Shown here piece after piece: positions 16,627-23,690 of a stretch of 64,000 nucleotides of DNA. A program made the position numbers and the translations under genes. This DNA is from Micromonospora endolithica (GTDB lineage Bacteria > Actinomycetota > Actinomycetes > Mycobacteriales > Micromonosporaceae): NCBI RefSeq assembly GCF_003626595.1, contig NZ_RBAK01000006.1, positions 248,001 to 312,000 of the forward strand, written 5' to 3'. Position 1 is the first letter of the stretch. Each line of letters starts with the position of its first letter. Under the pieces are notes generated by a model. The model made no database searches, was not told the origin of the DNA, and was given only the letters and a program-made list of their open reading frames with translations.

Positions 16627-17544
16627 TCAGCCGGTGAACTTGTCCACGGCCAGTTCGATGGCGCCGTCGTCCGGACTGGCGTACGCCTTCAGGGTGGCCT
16701 TGTTGTAGGCGACGAAGCTCGGGCAGCGCACCGCCGGAGCGTTGACCGTGCCGCCGTCGGCGATCTTCTCGCCGGTCTTGGCGTTGTGGAAGGCCAGTGT
16801 GTACCGCGAGGACACGTAGTTGATGGTCACCGTCTTGCCGTCGGTGCCCTTGTAGTCGCACTTGCGCCCGGCGCCCTCGCTGCCCGGGACGAGCGTGAGG
16901 CACCCGACGACCGAGACGGTGGCCCATGCGGTCGCCCTGGCGTAGTAGGGCTTGTCGTAGCCGACCGATTCGAGCCGCCAGGACGACGGCCGGTCCGGCG
17001 AGTTCGAGAAGTTGAAGACCTTCGCGCTCTTGGGGCTCTGGTACGGAGCGGCGTTGAGGATCGGGCTCCCCTCGCAGACCGCCGACATGTCGCTGGAACT
17101 CCGCGCGGTCACCGCGTTGTTGTTCTGCGGCTGTTCCGGCTGCTCCGGCGTCGGCTGCGGCGCGGCCGACGTGGCGGTGCCGGCGTCCGGGGTGGCGCTG
17201 CTCCCGACGGTGGTCGGGGTCGGCTCGTCGTCGTCGAGGGCAAGGTAGCCGATGGTTCCACCGCAGACCATCAGGAGTGCCATCACTCCGGCGCCGATGC
17301 CGAGCCCGATGACGAGTCCACGGTTGGACTTCCGCGGCGGCGGCGTCGGCATGCCGAACTGCGGGGGCTGGCCGGGCTGGCCCGGGTAGGCCTGCTGCGG
17401 CTGGCCGTAGCCGGGCGGGGCGACCGGCGAGCCGGGCGGTCCCCAGGGGGTGCTGCCCGGGGCGACCGGCGAGCCGGGCGGCGGTCCCCAGGGGGCGCTG
17501 TTCGGATCCGGTTGACCTCCGTACGGAGGGTGACTCTCGCTCAT
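16627..17544 (-). CDS. Pro/Gly-rich single-pass membrane protein, unknown function
   Basis: A 305-aa protein. Residues 1-70 are Pro/Gly/Gln-rich cytoplasmic low complexity (WGPPPGSPVAP repeated). One membrane helix follows (GLVIGLGIGAGVMALLMVCGG, about 75-96), then a Thr/Pro/Gln linker and an extracellular domain of about 165 residues with four cysteines that could form disulfides. This layout is common in actinobacterial surface proteins with DUF4190/DUF4333-like parts, but I recognise no specific family. It may be a cell-envelope sensor or carrier, and no function is assigned. AAGGGCAG before the ATG acts as a ribosome site. Confidence 0.75.
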   Translation of the reverse strand: MSESHPPYGGQPDPNSAPWGPPPGSPVAPGSTPWGPPGSPVAPPGYGQPQQAYPGQPGQPPQFGMPTPPPRKSNRGLVIGLGIGAGVMALLMVCGGTIGYLALDDDEPTPTTVGSSATPDAGTATSAAPQPTPEQPEQPQNNNAVTARSSSDMSAVCEGSPILNAAPYQSPKSAKVFNFSNSPDRPSSWRLESVGYDKPYYARATAWATVSVVGCLTLVPGSEGAGRKCDYKGTDGKTVTINYVSSRYTLAFHNAKTGEKIADGGTVNAPAVRCPSFVAYNKATLKAYASPDDGAIELAVDKFTG

Positions 17545-17701
17545 CTACTGCCCTTGTCGCTGTCGGGGGTGCTGATCAAAGACAGGGTAGTGAGCAGCGC
17601 AAATCGAGCGGCGGGAATCCGGGTGACCTGCGGATGGGCCCTGTCCGCGTCCACGGATCGGTCGATGGCGGGGCCGGCCGCGAGCGGTGGCGCGGGTGTT
17701 C

Positions 17702-17714
17702 CAGGATGACCGCC
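17702..17714 (+). promoter_or_regulatory. -10 box of a leaderless promoter
   Basis: CAGGAT (17702-17707) lies seven bases before ATG 17715 and supports that start for the YidD gene. Confidence 0.5.
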
Positions 17715-18104
17715 ATGGTGCGAGGTTTCTGGTCCGGCGAGAACCGGCGGCGGCAGCGTAGGTCGAAGAAGTCCCGGGATCTCAGGGGCGGCTGCGGTAG
17801 CTGCGACGGCTGCGACGGCTGCGACTTCGGGCTGTTCTCCACGCTGCTGACGATGGGCGCGGTGGTGGCGACGGCGAGCCGGACGCCGGCGGTGGACCGG
17901 GCCGGGTTGGCGGCCATCCGGGGGTACCGGCGGTGGCTGTCACCGCACTGGCCGGGTCACTGCCGGTTCGTGCCCACCTGCGGGGCCTACGGCCTGGCGG
18001 CGGTCGAGCGGCACGGACTCGGGGCCGGCGGACGGATGGCCGCCGAGCGGCTGCGTCGGTGTCGCCCGCGGGTGCGCCACGGCACCCACGATCCGGTGCC
18101 GTGA
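17715..18104 (+). CDS. yidD: membrane protein insertion efficiency factor YidD family
   Basis: A 129-aa protein. The YidD core is clear: AAIRGYRRWLSPHWPGHCRF, then VPTCGAYGLAAVERHG and a C-terminal THDPVP, all hallmarks of the family that helps YidC insert proteins into the membrane. The N-terminal extension is unusual: a basic stretch followed by CGSCDGCDGCD, encoded by a 9-base tandem repeat, and a membrane-like segment. In most genomes yidD sits in the rpmH-rnpA-yidC cluster, so this is an additional stand-alone copy. Its last 118 bases overlap the convergent MFS gene. The start is set by the CAGGAT -10 box. Confidence 0.85.
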   Translation: MVRGFWSGENRRRQRRSKKSRDLRGGCGSCDGCDGCDFGLFSTLLTMGAVVATASRTPAVDRAGLAAIRGYRRWLSPHWPGHCRFVPTCGAYGLAAVERHGLGAGGRMAAERLRRCRPRVRHGTHDPVP

Positions 18105-19237
18105 GCGACGGCGGCGGCGACGGCCAGGCAGGCCGCCGCCGCACCGACCAGCGGCGGGCGGGCTCCGAGGTGTACGGCGGCGGAGCCGAGCGGGATGGCC
18201 AGGACCAGGGGGCCGAACATCGCGGTGTTGGCGGTCGCCGCGACCCGGCCGAGCATCGCCGCCGGTGCGTGCCGCTGGACGGCGGTCACCGCGGCGACCA
18301 GCGTCCCGGGCAGCGCCACGCCGGCCAGCACCGACGCGGCCACCGCGCCGGGCCACCACGGCAGGCAGCGCACGAGGGAGGCGACGGCGAACAGCGTCGT
18401 GCCGGCGACGCCCACGACGACCGCGCCGTACCGGTCGACGAGCCGGCCGACCAGCAGGCCGGCGGCGACCGATCCGGCGCCCTGCGCGCTGAGCAGCACG
18501 CCGAGGAACGTCGTGGGCAGGTCCAGTTCGCTGGTCACCATCGCGTAGGTGGCGGCGGTGGTGAAGCCGGACATGGCGATCGACACCCCGGCCAGCACGA
18601 CGGTGCGGCGCGTCGTCGAGTGCCCGAACAGGGCGGTCAGCCCGGCGCGGAGGCCGGGCCGGGAGCCGCCCGGTGCGGCCGGTGGGATCCGACCCAGCCG
18701 CAAGGCGGGGTAGAGGGCGGCGACCAGGACCGGCAGCGCGGCGCTGAGCACCACGACCGCGTGGCCGCCCTGCCACGCGTACAGGCCGGCGCCGGCCAGG
18801 GGCGCCACCAGCTTGATTCCCTCCTGCGCGCTGGACCGCCAGCCGTTCACCGTGCCCAGCGCGCCCGGCGGTAGCGCGGCCGGCAGCAGCGCCGTCTCGC
18901 CCGCGTCGATCAGGACGTAGGCGACGCCGTACGCGCACGACACGACGAAGATCAGCCAGGTCCGGTCCGGCCCGTCCACGGTCAGCAGGCTGAGCAGGAC
19001 GGCGGCCAGCGTCAGGTGGACCCCGACGACCAGCCGGAGCCGGGCGACCCGGTCGAGCAGGCCGCCCAGCCAGGGGCCGGCCAGCACCGGGGCGTACACG
19101 CACAGCCCGGTCAACGCCGCGAGGCTGGTCGATCCGGTGAGGTCGAGGACCCAGATCCCGGCCACCAGGGACATCGCCCCGCCGCCCAGGCCGGACAGCA
19201 GCGAGATCGCGACGAACAGTCCGGCTTTGCGACGCAT
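17987..19237 (-). CDS. MFS transporter
   Basis: A 416-aa major facilitator with about 12 hydrophobic helices and the loop motif DRVARLRLVVG near helices 2-3. It probably exports a drug or metabolite. The ATG is preceded by GGAGG at good spacing. The leader carries two CAAGCTTGAG palindromes and, further up, one copy of the TGTCAACG-type operator also present before the adjacent HTH gene, so it is probably controlled by that regulator. The C-terminal 38 or so residues (GTGSWVPWRTRGRHRR onwards) are basic and low in hydrophobicity, and they lie over the end of yidD on the other strand. Confidence 0.85.
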   Translation of the reverse strand: MRRKAGLFVAISLLSGLGGGAMSLVAGIWVLDLTGSTSLAALTGLCVYAPVLAGPWLGGLLDRVARLRLVVGVHLTLAAVLLSLLTVDGPDRTWLIFVVSCAYGVAYVLIDAGETALLPAALPPGALGTVNGWRSSAQEGIKLVAPLAGAGLYAWQGGHAVVVLSAALPVLVAALYPALRLGRIPPAAPGGSRPGLRAGLTALFGHSTTRRTVVLAGVSIAMSGFTTAATYAMVTSELDLPTTFLGVLLSAQGAGSVAAGLLVGRLVDRYGAVVVGVAGTTLFAVASLVRCLPWWPGAVAASVLAGVALPGTLVAAVTAVQRHAPAAMLGRVAATANTAMFGPLVLAIPLGSAAVHLGARPPLVGAAAACLAVAAAVAHGTGSWVPWRTRGRHRRSRSAAIRPPAPSPCRSTAARP

Positions 19238-19243
19238 GAGCCC

Positions 19244-19284
19244 TCCAAGCTTGAGCCGGGACGACTCACATCCTCAAGCTTGAG
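19244..19284 (-). promoter_or_regulatory. pair of CTCAAGCTTGAG palindromes in MFS leader
   Basis: A perfect 12-bp palindrome CTCAAGCTTGAG (19273-19284) and a near copy TCCAAGCTTGAG (19244-19255) lie 29 bp apart between the MFS promoter and its ribosome site. They could be a second operator or form RNA structure. Confidence 0.5.
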
Positions 19285-19311
19285 CGGCGACCTATCAAGA
19301 TGATCGGGTTG

Positions 19312-19330
19312 TGTCAACGCTACGTTGACA
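19312..19330 (-). promoter_or_regulatory. operator/promoter copy 1 for MFS gene
   Basis: TGTCAACGCTACGTTGACA: two perfect 8-bp arms around CTA. On the minus strand it contains the -10-like TAGCGT. It overlaps the stop codon of the HTH gene and lies 75 bp before the MFS start. Confidence 0.7.
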
Positions 19331-19796
19331 GCCGGGTCTCCAGCTCGGCCGCGGCGGCCCGGACCGGCGCGGGCAGCCGATCCGGGCCCGCGTCGGCCAG
19401 GTCGGCGGCGACGTGCGAGGCCAGCGTGTGCAGGGAACCCGGCTCGGCGTCCAGCGCCGTCGCCACGGTGGCCCGGACCAGCGCCGCCCGCCGGAACCGG
19501 CCGTCCCACCGCCGGTCGGTGTCGATCCACCGGGACAGCGCGACGACGGCGGCCCGTAGGGCGGCGATCCGCTCCGCGTACGCCAGGTCCAGGCTCTCCC
19601 GCCGCGCGCGCCGGGCGGCCAGCAGGCGCTGGCGGCGCTGCTCGGCGGCCTGCCGACTGCCCAGCCCGAGCGCGGCGGCGACCTGCGCCCACGTCGCGCC
19701 GCCGTGCCGGCAGCGGTCGATCAGGGCCAGTTCGTGGTCGTCCAACCGGGCCCGGGCGGCGGCCAGCTCGGCGAGTTCGGCCAGGTCGGGCGTCAT
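19320..19796 (-). CDS. HTH regulator, likely controls the adjacent MFS gene
   Basis: A 158-aa cytoplasmic protein. The N-terminal half has a helix-turn-helix (HGGATWAQVAAALGLGSRQAAEQRRQR, about 31-57) of the sigma-region-4/MarR-like kind; the remainder is helical and unassigned. It is flanked by two near-identical palindromes of the TGTCAACG type: one ends 1 bp before its ATG, the other overlaps its stop codon and precedes the MFS gene. This suggests autoregulation and coordinate control of the exporter. The start is leaderless: TAGCGT inside the palindrome is six bases from ATG 19796. The effector is unknown. Confidence 0.75.
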   Translation of the reverse strand: MTPDLAELAELAAARARLDDHELALIDRCRHGGATWAQVAAALGLGSRQAAEQRRQRLLAARRARRESLDLAYAERIAALRAAVVALSRWIDTDRRWDGRFRRAALVRATVATALDAEPGSLHTLASHVAADLADAGPDRLPAPVRAAAAELETRLST

Positions 19797-19797
19797 G

Positions 19798-19816
19798 TGT
19801 CAACGCTACATTGACA
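19798..19816 (-). promoter_or_regulatory. operator/promoter copy 2 for HTH gene
   Basis: TGTCAACGCTACATTGACA differs from copy 1 by one base. The minus strand reads TAGCGT six bases before the ATG, so the operator covers the -10 box of a leaderless promoter. Confidence 0.7.
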
Positions 19817-19837
19817 GCCGTTCCCGGTCGCTCCGGC

Positions 19838-20971
19838 TCAGCGGGCCGGGAAGCGCAGGATCCGGTCGTCGCCGTCGCGCACGTCGCCCCGACCGTCGGT
19901 GTTGGACGTGGTCACCCACAACGCGCCGTCCGGGGCGACCTGCACCGTGCGCAGCCGGCCGTAGTCGCCCTCGAACCGCGCCGCCGGCTCGCCCAGGCGG
20001 TCGCCGTCGAGCGGGATCGTCCACAGCCGCTCACCGCGCAGCGCCGCCACGTACGCGGTGCCACCGGCGATCGCCATCCCGGACGGCGACGCCTCCCGGG
20101 TCGGCCAGGTGACCAGCGGGTTGGTGTACCGCCCGCCGTCGGTGTCGCCCTCGCCCTCGACCCGGGGCCAGCCGTAGTTGCGCCCCGGCTCGATCCGGTT
20201 CACCTCGTCCAGCTCGTTCTGGCCGAACTCGGTGGCGAACATCCGCCCCGACGAGTCCCAGGCCAGTCCCTGCACGTTGCGGTGGCCCAGGCTGTAGACC
20301 GGGGAGCCGGCGGTCGGATTGCCCGGTGCCGGCGCGCCGTCCGGGGTCAGCCGCAGGATCTTCCCGCTCGGGCTCTCCGGATCCTGCGACAGCTGCGTCT
20401 GGCCGGCGTCGCCGGTGCCGGCGTACAGCATGCCGTCCGGCCCGAACGCGATCCGCCCGCCGTTGTGGAAGCCGGCCTTGGCGATGCCGTCGAACACCAC
20501 CTCCGGCGTGCCCCCGTCGAGGCGGAACCGGACGATCCGGTTGTCCCGCTCGGTGGTCAGGTACGCGTACACCAGGTTGTCCTGGGCGAACCCCGGCGAG
20601 ACGGCCAGGCCGAGCAGCCCACCCTCGCCGCCGGCCGCCACGCCCGGCACCTCGTACACCGGGCGGGCGGTGCCACCGCCGGGCGTCAGTCGCAGTACCC
20701 GGCCGGTGTCCCGCTCGGCGACCAGGGCGTCACCGTCGGGCAGGAACGCCAGGCCCCACGGCACGTCGAGGCCCTGCGCCACCTCCTGCGCCGCGCCCAG
20801 GTCCGGCTCTCCGGTCGGGGCGCTGGCGGCGGCGCTGGTGGCCACCGGTCGGGACGGCGCGGGCGCCGACGGCTCCCCGCCGTCGCCGCTGTCGCAGCCG
20901 GTGGCGGCACCGACGGTGAGCAGCGCGAGGAACGCCCAGCGCCGCCGTGCGCGTGCGGTGACCAGTGCCAT
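19838..20971 (-). CDS. PQQ-dependent sugar dehydrogenase-like lipoprotein
   Basis: A 377-aa six-bladed beta-propeller of the glucose/sorbosone dehydrogenase family. The signal peptide ends at ATGC (Cys26, an acceptable but weak lipobox), followed by a Ser/Ala/Pro linker. Family motifs include LDVPWGLAFLPDG, FHNGGRIAFGPDG, HRNVQGLAWD and GRNYGWPRVEG. These enzymes oxidise aldose sugars outside the membrane with PQQ, and many actinobacterial members have an untested substrate. AAGGAG lies four bases before ATG. It is separated by only 22 bp from the operator of the HTH gene but reads in the same direction, so read-through into that gene is not needed. Confidence 0.85.
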   Translation of the reverse strand: MALVTARARRRWAFLALLTVGAATGCDSGDGGEPSAPAPSRPVATSAAASAPTGEPDLGAAQEVAQGLDVPWGLAFLPDGDALVAERDTGRVLRLTPGGGTARPVYEVPGVAAGGEGGLLGLAVSPGFAQDNLVYAYLTTERDNRIVRFRLDGGTPEVVFDGIAKAGFHNGGRIAFGPDGMLYAGTGDAGQTQLSQDPESPSGKILRLTPDGAPAPGNPTAGSPVYSLGHRNVQGLAWDSSGRMFATEFGQNELDEVNRIEPGRNYGWPRVEGEGDTDGGRYTNPLVTWPTREASPSGMAIAGGTAYVAALRGERLWTIPLDGDRLGEPAARFEGDYGRLRTVQVAPDGALWVTTSNTDGRGDVRDGDDRILRFPAR

Positions 20972-21136
20972 GCCGCTCCTTGAGGGTCGAGTGGACGCCG
21001 CCGCCCGGCGGTCGCCGACCGCCAGCCGATCACGGGTGACCGAAAACGTGGGGAAAGACGTTCCGACGGTAGATCCCCCGGCACCGTGGCGGCAACGACA
21101 CGACGGCGCGGCGCGGTGTCACCCGGCTCTGACACG

Positions 21137-22471
21137 ATGGGCGTTCGCGCCGGGCGCGACCCGCCGGCGCGCCGGCGGCCGTCGACCCACGGGGGAGGAG
21201 CCGTCACGGGTACGCACACCGCCGCCCGCGCCGCGCGGCCGGGACGGGCCGCCCGGGTCCGGGACCTGATGCCGTCGCTGGTGCTGGCCGCCATCGCCTT
21301 CACCTTCGTCACCGGTGAGACCCTGCCGGTGGGGCTCCTCGGCGACATCGCCGCCGGCCTGGACACCTCGCCGGGCGTGGTCGGCCTGTCGGTGTCGGTC
21401 TACGCGGCGACCGCCGCGCTGACCGCCGTACCGCTGACCCGGCTGCTCGCCCGGTGGCCCCGCCGCCGGATCCTGGTGGCCACCGCCGCCGCGTTCACCG
21501 CCGGGCACCTGCTCGTCGCGGCCGCGCCCTCGGTCTGGTTCCTGATGGCCGGGCGGGCCGTGTCGGCGGTCGCGCACGGGCTGTACTTCGCCGTGGCGAT
21601 GCCCGTCGTCACCCGCCTGGCGGCACCGGAGCACCGGGGGCGGGTCGGCGGGCGGATCATCGTCGGCGGCGCGACCGCCCTGGTCGTGGGCACGCCACTG
21701 GTCACCCTGCTCGGGCAGGCCGCCGGCTGGCGGTTCGCCGCCCTGGCCGTCGCCGGAGTCGCGCTGGCCCTGGCCGGGATGCTCACCCGTACGCTGCCGT
21801 CGTTGCCGGTCAGCGACGACGCCGCGGCGGCCGGCGGCCGGCTGCTCCCGACGCTGCGCTTCCCGGGCCTGCCGGTGGTCCTCGCGGTGACCCTGCTGGT
21901 GGTCGGTGGGCACTTCGTGTTCTTCACCTACCTGGCGCCGTACGCGGCGCAGAGCCTCGACGTGCGCGGCCCGGCCTTCTCCGCGGTGCTGCTCGGGTTC
22001 GGTCTCGCCTCGGTGGCCGGCAGCGCCCTCGGCGGTCGGCTCGCCGACGCCCGCCCGGTCGCCGGCGTCCGGGCGGCCACCGCGCTGTTCGTGGTCGTGC
22101 CGGTCGCCCTGTGGGCCAGCGGTCGCGTCGACGCCCGGCCGCTGGGGGCGGCACTGCTGGCGGTGTCCGGCATGGCGTTCTCGCTGCTCGTGGTCCTCAC
22201 CGTGCTGGCCGCCCTGCGCCGGGTCGACGACGCCCACGCCGAGACCGCCAACGCCGTGCACGGGATCACCTTCCAGGCCGGCATCCTGGGCGGGTCCGCG
22301 CTCGGCTCGCTGTGCTACCGGATCGGGCAGGTGGAGCAGATCCCGCTGCTCACGGCGACCTTCGGCGCGGTGGCGTTCCTGCTGGTCCTGACCACCCGCC
22401 GCGCCTTCGGCCCGCGTCACGCGGCACCCGGCGGTGACCCGCACGTGAAGGAGCCGTCCGGCCCGGGTTGA
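21137..22471 (+). CDS. MFS transporter (arabinose efflux-like)
   Basis: A major facilitator of about 420-445 aa with 12 predicted helices. FVTGETLPVGLLGDIAAGL and LLARWPRRRILVATAAAF are typical of the drug:H+ antiporter/sugar efflux group (AraJ/Cmx-like). The start is uncertain. ATG 21137 is the nearest upstream canonical codon, but the only strong ribosome site (GGGGGAGGAG, 21191-21200) stands five bases before an in-frame ACG at 21206, and the first transmembrane helix begins shortly after. ATG 21269 would start right at helix 1. The protein ends with a short hydrophilic tail. No regulator is adjacent, and the substrate is unknown. Confidence 0.8.
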   Translation: MGVRAGRDPPARRRPSTHGGGAVTGTHTAARAARPGRAARVRDLMPSLVLAAIAFTFVTGETLPVGLLGDIAAGLDTSPGVVGLSVSVYAATAALTAVPLTRLLARWPRRRILVATAAAFTAGHLLVAAAPSVWFLMAGRAVSAVAHGLYFAVAMPVVTRLAAPEHRGRVGGRIIVGGATALVVGTPLVTLLGQAAGWRFAALAVAGVALALAGMLTRTLPSLPVSDDAAAAGGRLLPTLRFPGLPVVLAVTLLVVGGHFVFFTYLAPYAAQSLDVRGPAFSAVLLGFGLASVAGSALGGRLADARPVAGVRAATALFVVVPVALWASGRVDARPLGAALLAVSGMAFSLLVVLTVLAALRRVDDAHAETANAVHGITFQAGILGGSALGSLCYRIGQVEQIPLLTATFGAVAFLLVLTTRRAFGPRHAAPGGDPHVKEPSGPG

Positions 22472-22494
22472 CATCGCCGGAGGTGACTCCGATC

Positions 22495-23019
22495 ATGACT
22501 GCCGTGCCGAGTGACCTGTGGGTGTCCATGACCTCACTGGGCGGAGTGGTCCTGGGCGGTGGTCTGTCCTTCTGGGTGCAACGAGCCACCCAACGCTCCG
22601 CCGAACGGGCGGAGGAACGCCGGCAGGTGCTGGCGCTCACCGAGGGCCGCCGGGCGGAACGACTGGCCCAGGTGCAGAGCTTCGTGGAGGTCACCGCCGA
22701 GGCCGAGCGGTGCGCCTTCATCCGTCCCGCGACGTGGTCCGCCGGCGACGAGTGGGAGGTCCGGACCCAGGAGGTCATGAACCGCGTCTGGGTGGCCGAG
22801 CGGATGGTCCGCCTGATGTTCCCGCTCCCGGTGTACGCCGCGGCGCGGGCGTACTTCCTGGACCTGAACCGCGCCGTCTGGGAAGGACTGCCCGACGGCG
22901 AGAGTCTCCGGGACTACCTGGAGGACAACCGGCTCGCCTTCCTCGACGCGGCGCGGGCGGCGGTGGACGGGCCCCCGGCACCCCCCGGCAGGTCGGTGCG
23001 GCGCGGGGAGCATCCGTAG
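22495..23019 (+). CDS. small membrane-anchored hypothetical protein
   Basis: A 174-aa protein of unknown function. It has one N-terminal membrane segment (SLGGVVLGGGLSFWV, about 12-27) followed by a long charged helix (RATQRSAERAEERRQVLALTEGRRAERLAQVQ is largely coiled-coil-like) and a globular C-terminus with two tryptophans. ATG 22495 is preceded by GGAGGTGA (22480-22487), slightly distant; the TTG at 22468 is the alternative. Similar small proteins are common in Streptomyces and Micromonospora, but no activity is known to me. Confidence 0.6.
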   Translation: MTAVPSDLWVSMTSLGGVVLGGGLSFWVQRATQRSAERAEERRQVLALTEGRRAERLAQVQSFVEVTAEAERCAFIRPATWSAGDEWEVRTQEVMNRVWVAERMVRLMFPLPVYAAARAYFLDLNRAVWEGLPDGESLRDYLEDNRLAFLDAARAAVDGPPAPPGRSVRRGEHP

Positions 23020-23029
23020 GATCGCCGGC
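23017..23029 (+). promoter_or_regulatory. -10 box of a leaderless promoter
   Basis: TAGGAT (23017-23022) lies seven bases before ATG 23030. It is inside the last codons of the preceding gene. Confidence 0.55.
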
Positions 23030-23650
23030 ATGGCGCTGCTGCACCGGGCCGAGATCCGCCCGACCAAGCTGGAACTCCTGGAGGGTTGGCTGCCCGCGCA
23101 GCCCTGGTACGGCGGCGGGACCGGCGCGCAGGTGCGGCGCGTCGGGGCGTACCGCTTCGACGACCCGGCCGGCGAGGTCGGCATCGAGACGCTGCTGGTG
23201 CGGGTCGGCGACGGGCCGGTCCACCAGGTGCCGCTCACCTACCGGGGCGCGCCGCTGCCCGGCGCCGAGGACCGGCTGGTCGGCACCACCCGCCACTCGG
23301 TGCTCGGCGACCGCTGGGTCTACGACGGCTGCGGCGACCCGGTCTACGCCGCCGCCCTGGCCGACGCCGTCCTGCGCGGCACCGGCCAGGCGCAGGAGTT
23401 CTTCGAGGTCGACGGCGTCCGCGAGGTCCGGCCGCCGAACATGACCATCGCCGCCACGCCGGCGTCGGCTGCTGTCGCGCCGGGTGCTGTCGCGGCCGGC
23501 GCCGGCGAGCGGTTCGCCACCGACGCCGCCGACCTGGCGATCCTGCGCCGCCCGGTCGAGGACGCGCCGTTGACCGGGCCGGCGCTCACCGGCGCCTGGC
23601 CCGGCCAGCCGACCCCGATTCCCCTGGCGTACGCCTGGCCACGCCGGTGA
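23030..23650 (+). CDS. maltokinase N-terminal cap-like domain protein
   Basis: A 206-aa protein matching the N-terminal cap of maltokinases: HRAEIRPTKLELLEGWLPAQPWY, then VGIETLLVRVGDGPVHQVPLTYRGAPL and TRHSVLGDRWVYDGCGDPVY. Free-standing versions of this cap (CG0192-like) occur in many actinobacteria without the kinase domain and have no known reaction. A link to maltose/trehalose-glycogen metabolism is only by homology. The C-terminal Ala-rich part (about 145-165) is low complexity. A leaderless start is set by the TAGGAT box. Confidence 0.75.
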   Translation: MALLHRAEIRPTKLELLEGWLPAQPWYGGGTGAQVRRVGAYRFDDPAGEVGIETLLVRVGDGPVHQVPLTYRGAPLPGAEDRLVGTTRHSVLGDRWVYDGCGDPVYAAALADAVLRGTGQAQEFFEVDGVREVRPPNMTIAATPASAAVAPGAVAAGAGERFATDAADLAILRRPVEDAPLTGPALTGAWPGQPTPIPLAYAWPRR

Positions 23651-23678
23651 CCTCGGCCACCTGACCCGACCCCAGGCG

Positions 23679-23690
23679 TACGCTGCTTCC
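23679..23690 (+). promoter_or_regulatory. -10 box of a leaderless promoter
   Basis: TACGCT (23679-23684) lies six bases before GTG 23691, the same arrangement as at 1074. Confidence 0.6.
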
